Positions 6,368 through 10,150 of a stretch of DNA of 10,150 bases are shown here, piece by piece. The stretch's first letter is position 1. Each line of letters begins with the position of its first letter. Both the position numbers and the translations under genes were made by a program. The stretch comes from DATKEH01 sp035546355 (GTDB lineage: Bacteria > Acidobacteriota > Thermoanaerobaculia > Multivoradales > JAIOJS01): contig DATKEH010000434.1 in assembly GCA_035546355.1 (NCBI GenBank), positions 1 to 10,150 on the forward strand, written 5' to 3'. The notes beneath the pieces were generated by a model. It saw only the letters and a program-made list of their open reading frames with translations. It did no database searches and was not told the DNA's origin.

Positions 6368-6952
6368 TCACCCGGGGCGGGCCTGAAACCGCCGCAGCTC
6401 TCGACGGCTGCGGCGGCCCTCCGGCTCGATCCGGAACCCGGCCTCCTCGACCCATTGCTCGGTGGGCCGGTTGGGGCGACAGCCGCCGGTGAACCAGGTC
6501 CAGGCGGGCTGCAGGAGGTCCTGCACCCTCGCCCAGCGGGGGGAGACGGCGCGCACGTGCTCGAGCATGCGCAACGCGCCGCCGGCGGCGAGCACCCGGC
6601 GCAGCTCGGCGAGCCCGCGGCGGGGGTCGTCGACGCTGCAGAAGGTCAGGCTGCTGACGACGGTGTCGAAGCAGCCATCGGCGAACGGCAGCGCCTCGGC
6701 AAGGCCCCCGACCAGCGGCACGCCCGCGGCCCGCCGCCTGGCGCGCAGCAGCAGACCGAAGTCCGGCTCCAGCCCCATCGGGCGGGCGGCGGCGCCGTAG
6801 CGCGGCAGGTTCCTGCCGGTGCCACAGCCCACCTCCAACACCCTCCCGCGAGCGCCGCCCGCCAGCCAGTCCCGCCAGCGGCCCAGCCCGCCGCGGTCCA
6901 CCAACGCCATGAAGCCGTCGTAGAGCCAGGGGATGTGCTCGACGCCCCGCAC
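6368..6952 (-). CDS. Class I SAM-dependent methyltransferase, METTL7-like
   Basis: A 194-residue protein with a standard Rossmann methyltransferase core. The SAM-binding motif is VLEVGCGTGRNL (38-49), followed by the acidic residue in GLEPD (Glu62), AEALPFADGCFDTVV (85-99) and LRRVLAAGGALRMLEHV. The pattern FCSVDDPRRGLAEL and the later LLQPAWTWFTGGCRPNRPT resemble CSV...DPAWHLLFDGCNLTRES in human METTL7A/B, so I place it in that branch of the UbiE-like superfamily. Human members methylate thiols, but substrates vary and the bacterial substrate here is not known. The chosen GTG start at 6952 lies 8 bases after a -10-like box on the same strand. It is transcribed alone, away from the S1 gene and towards the operon ending at 6307. 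There is no membrane segment, so it is probably cytoplasmic. Confidence 0.88.
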   Translation of the reverse strand: MRGVEHIPWLYDGFMALVDRGGLGRWRDWLAGGARGRVLEVGCGTGRNLPRYGAAARPMGLEPDFGLLLRARRRAAGVPLVGGLAEALPFADGCFDTVVSSLTFCSVDDPRRGLAELRRVLAAGGALRMLEHVRAVSPRWARVQDLLQPAWTWFTGGCRPNRPTEQWVEEAGFRIEPEGRRSRRELRRFQARPG

Positions 6953-6960
6953 GGTCGGCC

Positions 6961-6966
6961 AGTCTA
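6961..6966 (-). promoter_or_regulatory. -10-like box TAGACT for the methyltransferase gene
   Basis: On the - strand TAGACT (4 of 6 consensus bases) ends 8 bases before the GTG start at 6952. A transcript beginning about 7 bases further on would be leaderless. No Shine-Dalgarno sequence or -35 element is visible. The match is weak and is supported mainly by the same geometry at two other genes in the window. Confidence 0.3.
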
Positions 6967-7046
6967 CAAGCCGACCGCGACGCGCCGGGGGCAGAATGAG
7001 GGCTACCGAGCCGCCGGCGTGGGGTGTCCGCAGCGGCCGCCGCGAC

Positions 7047-7052
7047 TACAAT
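7047..7052 (+). promoter_or_regulatory. -10-like box TACAAT for the S1-domain gene
   Basis: TACAAT ends 6 bases before the GTG at 7059, so transcription would begin at or next to the start codon and give a leaderless mRNA. There is no purine-rich ribosome binding site upstream of the GTG. The box shares the 106-base divergent region (6953-7058) with the promoter of the methyltransferase gene. Confidence 0.5.
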
Positions 7053-7058
7053 GGCACC

Positions 7059-8258
7059 GTGAGCCCCGGCGACGACCGCGACTTCGGTGACATCCTCGCC
7101 GCCTTCGAGCGCCAGCAGGCGGGCCAGCCGCAGCGCGACGTCGCGGTGGGCGACAAGGTCGAGGGGCGCATCGTCGGCTTCGGCGAGGACAGCGCCTTCG
7201 TCGACCTCGGCCTCAAGGCGGAGGGGATCGTGCCGCTCGCCGAGCTCACCGACGCCGAGGGGGAGCGCACGGCCGCGATCGGCGACACGGTCGAGGCCCT
7301 GGTCACGGCGAAGGAGGCCGGCGGCGGCGCCATCCTGTTGCGGGTGCGGCCGGGGCGCGGCCCCGTCGTGCCGGCCGAGCTGGCGCAGGCGCAGGCCCAC
7401 GGCTTCCCGGTCGAGGGCTCGGTGCAGGCGGTGGTCAAGGGCGGAGTCGAGGTGACGGTGAGCGGCATCCGCGCCTTCTGCCCCATCTCACAGCTCGACC
7501 TGCGCTACGTAGAGGAGCCGGCGGCCTGGGTCGGGCAGCGCCTCCAGTTCCGTATCCTCCGCTACGAGGAGGGGCGCGGCCGCGGCCCCAACATCGTGCT
7601 CTCGCGCCGCGCCCTGCTCGAAGAGGAGGCGCGGCGGCGGGCGGCGGAGACCCGCGCCCAACTCGCCGTCGGCAAGGTCGTGCGCGGCACCGTCACCTCG
7701 CTCACCGGCTACGGCGCCTTCGTCGATCTCGGCGGCCTCGAGGGGCTGCTGCATGTCAGCGAGATGGGGTACGGCCGGGTCGAGCACCCGCAGGACGTGC
7801 TGGCCGCCGGCCAGGAGATCGAGGTCGAGGTGGTCGCGATCGAGCCGCCGCGCGAGGAGGGGGGGCAGGAGCGCATCTCCCTCTCCCGGCGCTCCCTGCT
7901 CGCGGATCCGTGGGAGGGCGCGGCGGCGCGGCTCGCCCCCGGATCGCGCCATCCCGGCCGGGTGGTGCGCCTGGAGAGCTTCGGCGCCTTCGTCGAGCTG
8001 GCCCCCGGCGTCGAAGGGCTGCTGCACGTCAGCGAGATGGGCGGCGACCAACCGGTGCGCCATCCGCGCGAGGCGGTGCGGCCGGGAGACGAGCTGGAGG
8101 TCACGGTGCTCACCGTCGACCGGGAGCGGCGACGGATCTCGCTGTCGCTGGCGCCGCCGGCGCCGGACGCGGCGGACATGTCCGAGAGCCGCGCCGCCGC
8201 CGACTCCGGCTTCGGCGCCATGGCGGACTTCTTCGCCCGCGGCAAGAAGAAGGACTGA
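7059..8258 (+). CDS. S1 RNA-binding protein with four S1 domains (ribosomal protein S1-like)
   Basis: A 399-residue protein with four S1 (OB-fold) RNA-binding domains at about 28-95, 115-190, 203-282 and 293-365. Domain 2 (VKGGVEVTVSGIRAFCPISQLDLR ending in VLSRRALLEEE, split here only for description) resembles E. coli S1 domain 2. Domains 3 and 4 carry TGYGAFVDLGGLEGLLHVSEM-type cores. The order matches domains 1-4 of ribosomal protein S1, which has six domains in E. coli, so it is either a short S1 of this lineage or a paralogue acting on mRNA binding or translation. The N-terminus has FGDILAAF and the C-terminus FGAMADFFARGKKKD, similar short hydrophobic motifs outside the S1 folds. GTG 7059 was chosen because a -10 box ends 6 bases before it; an earlier in-frame start at 6933 would run into the divergent gene. 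Confidence 0.88.
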   Translation: MSPGDDRDFGDILAAFERQQAGQPQRDVAVGDKVEGRIVGFGEDSAFVDLGLKAEGIVPLAELTDAEGERTAAIGDTVEALVTAKEAGGGAILLRVRPGRGPVVPAELAQAQAHGFPVEGSVQAVVKGGVEVTVSGIRAFCPISQLDLRYVEEPAAWVGQRLQFRILRYEEGRGRGPNIVLSRRALLEEEARRRAAETRAQLAVGKVVRGTVTSLTGYGAFVDLGGLEGLLHVSEMGYGRVEHPQDVLAAGQEIEVEVVAIEPPREEGGQERISLSRRSLLADPWEGAAARLAPGSRHPGRVVRLESFGAFVELAPGVEGLLHVSEMGGDQPVRHPREAVRPGDELEVTVLTVDRERRRISLSLAPPAPDAADMSESRAAADSGFGAMADFFARGKKKD

Positions 8259-8298
8259 GCAGCCGGCATGCTGCTCGCGGCCTGAGCCCGCGGGGCCG

Positions 8299-8316
8299 GG
8301 TTGCGGCCGCGCAACC
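8299..8316. terminator. Hairpin after the S1-domain gene
   Basis: GGTTGCG (8299-8305) and CGCAACC (8310-8316) form a perfect 7-base-pair stem around GCCG, 41 bases after the S1 gene stop. No T-run follows. It probably ends or protects the S1 transcript, and lies just before the likely promoter of the malate synthase gene. Confidence 0.5.
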
Positions 8317-8329
8317 ACCCCTCCGGACG

Positions 8330-8335
8330 TGTAAT
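8330..8335 (+). promoter_or_regulatory. -10-like box TGTAAT before malate synthase
   Basis: TGTAAT matches the -10 consensus at 5 of 6 bases and would give a leader of about 36 bases before the ATG at 8378. No -35 element is seen at normal spacing (TTGCGG at 8301 is 23 bases upstream). The call rests on position alone. Confidence 0.3.
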
Positions 8336-8365
8336 CTCGGGGCGGAGGGTCGCAGACTCATTTCT

Positions 8366-8372
8366 GGGGGAG
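8366..8372 (+). promoter_or_regulatory. Ribosome binding site GGGGGAG
   Basis: The purine run GGGGGAG ends 5 bases before ATG 8378 and decides this start over the in-frame GTG at 8372, which lies partly inside it. Confidence 0.6.
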
Positions 8373-8377
8373 TGACG

Positions 8378-10150
8378 ATGCCGGGACTGCTCGAGATTCG
8401 TGACGATCTGACCGCGCAATACCCCGACGTGCTGATGGAGGAGGTGCTGGAGGCGCTGGAGGTCCTGGCGCCCCTCGACCGCGACCGCAAGCGGCTGATG
8501 CGGGAACGCGGCGAGCGGCGGCTGGCGCGGCTGCGCGAGGGCCGGCGGCTGGGTTTCCTCGATCCCGACCAGCGCATCCCCCGTACCGACCTCACGGTGC
8601 GCGATGCCCGCGAAGGCAACTTCACCGGCAGCGACATCCCTCACGACCTGCGGCGGCAGTGGATCCAGGGAACCGGCCCGGGAACGCGCCCGCGCGCCAG
8701 CACCGAAGAGGGGCTGCGCAACGTCGCCTACGCCCTGCTGTCGGGCGCCGACGGCTGGATGTTCGACGGCGAGGACGCCCTCGGCCAGGTCGACACCATG
8801 TCGCTCGACAACCAGCGCAACCTCAAGCTCGCCTTCGCCCGCGATCCGCTGTTCCTGCGCATCGCCGAGCAGGTGGCCGGCGAGATGAACCGCTGGGCTC
8901 GCGACTTCTTCGGCCGCCAGATCGTCGACGACTGGCGGCGGCAGCTCGATTTCACCACCCGCATCTATCGCGCCCGTGGGCTGCATCTCGACGACCGCCA
9001 CCTGCGCCACGCCGACGGCAGCGGCTTCTCCGCCTCGATCGCCGACCTGGTGCTGTACGTGGTCAACAACTACCGACAGCTGCGCTCCGAGGGGCGCACG
9101 GTGGTGCTCTACCTGCCGAAGATCGAGACCGCCGAGGAGGCGGCGCTGTGGAAGGACCTGCTGGCCACCCTGGAGCGCCACCTCGACCTCGAGGTCGGGG
9201 CGATCAAGGTCTACGTGCTGGTCGAGCGGGTCGAGGAGTGCTTCCAGCTGATGGAGATCCGCGCCGCCCTCGGGCGGCACTTCGTGGGCTTCAACACCGG
9301 GCGCTGGGACTACATCAACAGCGTCGCCGACGCCATGGCCTGGGCGCCGCAGTTCGTCAACCCCAACATCGACGCCATCGGCATGACCTACGGTTACATG
9401 CGCCACTACGAGGACCGGGTGCGGCGCGCGGTCAACACCCCCGACTGGGACGGCCGTTTCGCACTGTGGCAGGGCGGCATGGAGGCCAACATCCCGGTGG
9501 GCTCGGCCGCCGGGGTCGAGGCCGGCATGGAGAAGGCCCTGGCCGGGGCCGAGCGCGAGCAGCGCCAGGGCGCCAGCGGCAAGTGGGTGGCGCACTGGAA
9601 GATGGTGCACATCCTGCGGCCGGTGTGGGAGCGGGCCGGCGAGGACAACCAGCTCGGCCGCAGCTTCCCACCGCTGACCTACACGGAGGAGGACGCCGAC
9701 GCCCTCTTCCTGCTCGAGCCGGCGCCGCGCACCGTGCGCGGGGCGCGGGACCTGCTGTCGGTCGCGGTGCAGTACGGCAACGCCTTCCTGCGCGGCTTCC
9801 AGGCGGCCGCCCTCAAGCCGGCCGACTTCTTCGGCGACGACGACGTGCTGTACCTGATGGAGGACGTGGCCACCGGCGAGATCCGCGTCAGCATCCTGTG
9901 GGAATGGCTGCACAAGGGGGGGCGCTTCACCGAGGACGACGCCGCGACCGGCGTGCGGGCGGGCGAGGCCTTCAGCGAGGAGCTGTTCTCCCGCCTCCTC
10001 GAGGAGGAGCACCGCAAGCTGCTGGCGGCCGGCGACCGCGACGTCCACGACGACTCGAAGCCGACGACGCTGCCCATCGCCCGGGCCATCGTCGACGCCC
10101 TGGTGCGCCATCCCAGCAAGCCGCCCTGGTACATCGACCTGCTGAACCTG
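8378..10150 (+). CDS. aceB: Malate synthase (A-type), 3' end outside window
   Basis: Malate synthase joins glyoxylate and acetyl-CoA to give malate, the second step of the glyoxylate shunt, in the cytoplasm. The 591 visible residues cover essentially the whole A-type fold. RARGLHLDDRH (198-208) matches the glyoxylate-binding arginine region; Glu283 in VLVERVEE and Asp311 in GRWDYINS fit the Mg2+ ligands, and their 28-residue spacing equals that of Glu250 and Asp278 in E. coli AceB. Asp496 in MEDVATGEI fits the catalytic base. YLPKIETAEEA and WVAHW are further family motifs. The protein is longer than the 533 residues of E. coli AceB: the N-terminus is longer by about 30 residues and the span between Asp311 and Asp496 by about 16. 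The frame is open at 10150 in PPWYIDLLNL, probably close to the C-terminus. Isocitrate lyase, its usual partner, is not in the window. The symbol is by family; this looks like a divergent branch. Confidence 0.93.
   Translation, partial: MPGLLEIRDDLTAQYPDVLMEEVLEALEVLAPLDRDRKRLMRERGERRLARLREGRRLGFLDPDQRIPRTDLTVRDAREGNFTGSDIPHDLRRQWIQGTGPGTRPRASTEEGLRNVAYALLSGADGWMFDGEDALGQVDTMSLDNQRNLKLAFARDPLFLRIAEQVAGEMNRWARDFFGRQIVDDWRRQLDFTTRIYRARGLHLDDRHLRHADGSGFSASIADLVLYVVNNYRQLRSEGRTVVLYLPKIETAEEAALWKDLLATLERHLDLEVGAIKVYVLVERVEECFQLMEIRAALGRHFVGFNTGRWDYINSVADAMAWAPQFVNPNIDAIGMTYGYMRHYEDRVRRAVNTPDWDGRFALWQGGMEANIPVGSAAGVEAGMEKALAGAEREQRQGASGKWVAHWKMVHILRPVWERAGEDNQLGRSFPPLTYTEEDADALFLLEPAPRTVRGARDLLSVAVQYGNAFLRGFQAAALKPADFFGDDDVLYLMEDVATGEIRVSILWEWLHKGGRFTEDDAATGVRAGEAFSEELFSRLLEEEHRKLLAAGDRDVHDDSKPTTLPIARAIVDALVRHPSKPPWYIDLLNL

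Noticed and set aside
6933..7058. N-terminal extension of the S1-domain protein from 6933
   Set aside because: It would overlap the divergent methyltransferase start and its promoter; the extra residues are basic and unlike S1 proteins.
6162..7400. Open frame of 412 codons on the - strand around the methyltransferase gene
   Set aside because: It overlaps three supported genes in another frame and has low-complexity Arg/Ala/Gly content.
7709..10111. Open frame of 800 codons antisense to the S1 and malate synthase genes
   Set aside because: It runs across two unmistakable + strand genes and their intergenic gap, and has no recognisable domain; a GC-rich shadow.

Overview
The window is a GC-rich stretch (strong G/C at third codon positions), almost fully coding, with eight genes on it; seven read on the + strand and one on the - strand. 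I see no tRNA, rRNA, CRISPR array, insertion sequence or phage gene. A transmembrane Ser/Thr kinase fused to a SUMF1-like and a hydrolase domain, a signal-peptide protein ending like an outer-membrane beta-barrel, and a probable sigma-54 promoter together suggest a Gram-negative soil- or sediment-type bacterium. My best guess is Acidobacteriota, perhaps near Thermoanaerobaculia; this rests on gene style, not on a marker gene.

Layout. 1-873: 3' part of a fructosamine kinase family protein. 902-3790: a large receptor-like kinase with a PEGA-like segment, a SUMF1-like domain and an alpha/beta hydrolase domain. 3826-4533: an exported, probably beta-barrel protein. 4667-4897: a small highly charged protein. 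4898-5183: a gene-free gap holding a perfect palindrome and a sigma-54-like promoter. 5184-6307: two overlapping genes (ATGA junction) that share an uncharacterised C-terminal domain, one membrane-anchored and one soluble. 6325-6355: a hairpin between convergent genes. 6368-6952 (-): a METTL7-like methyltransferase. 6953-7058: a short divergent promoter region. 7059-8258: a four-domain S1 RNA-binding protein. 8378 to the end: malate synthase, still open at the window edge.

How they work together. Most genes look like independent units: a sugar-amine repair kinase, a signalling receptor, an envelope protein, an RNA-binding protein and the glyoxylate-shunt enzyme malate synthase. The one clear operon is 5184-6307. 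Three genes (902, 6952 on the - strand, 7059) have a -10-like box 6 to 13 bases before the start codon and no convincing Shine-Dalgarno sequence, suggesting leaderless or near-leaderless transcripts. The genes at 4667 and 8378 have good ribosome binding sites.

No complete novel system stands out. The best leads are the kinase/hydrolase receptor, whose SUMF1-like domain lacks the usual catalytic cysteines, and the paired-domain operon with its sigma-54-like promoter and upstream dyad.
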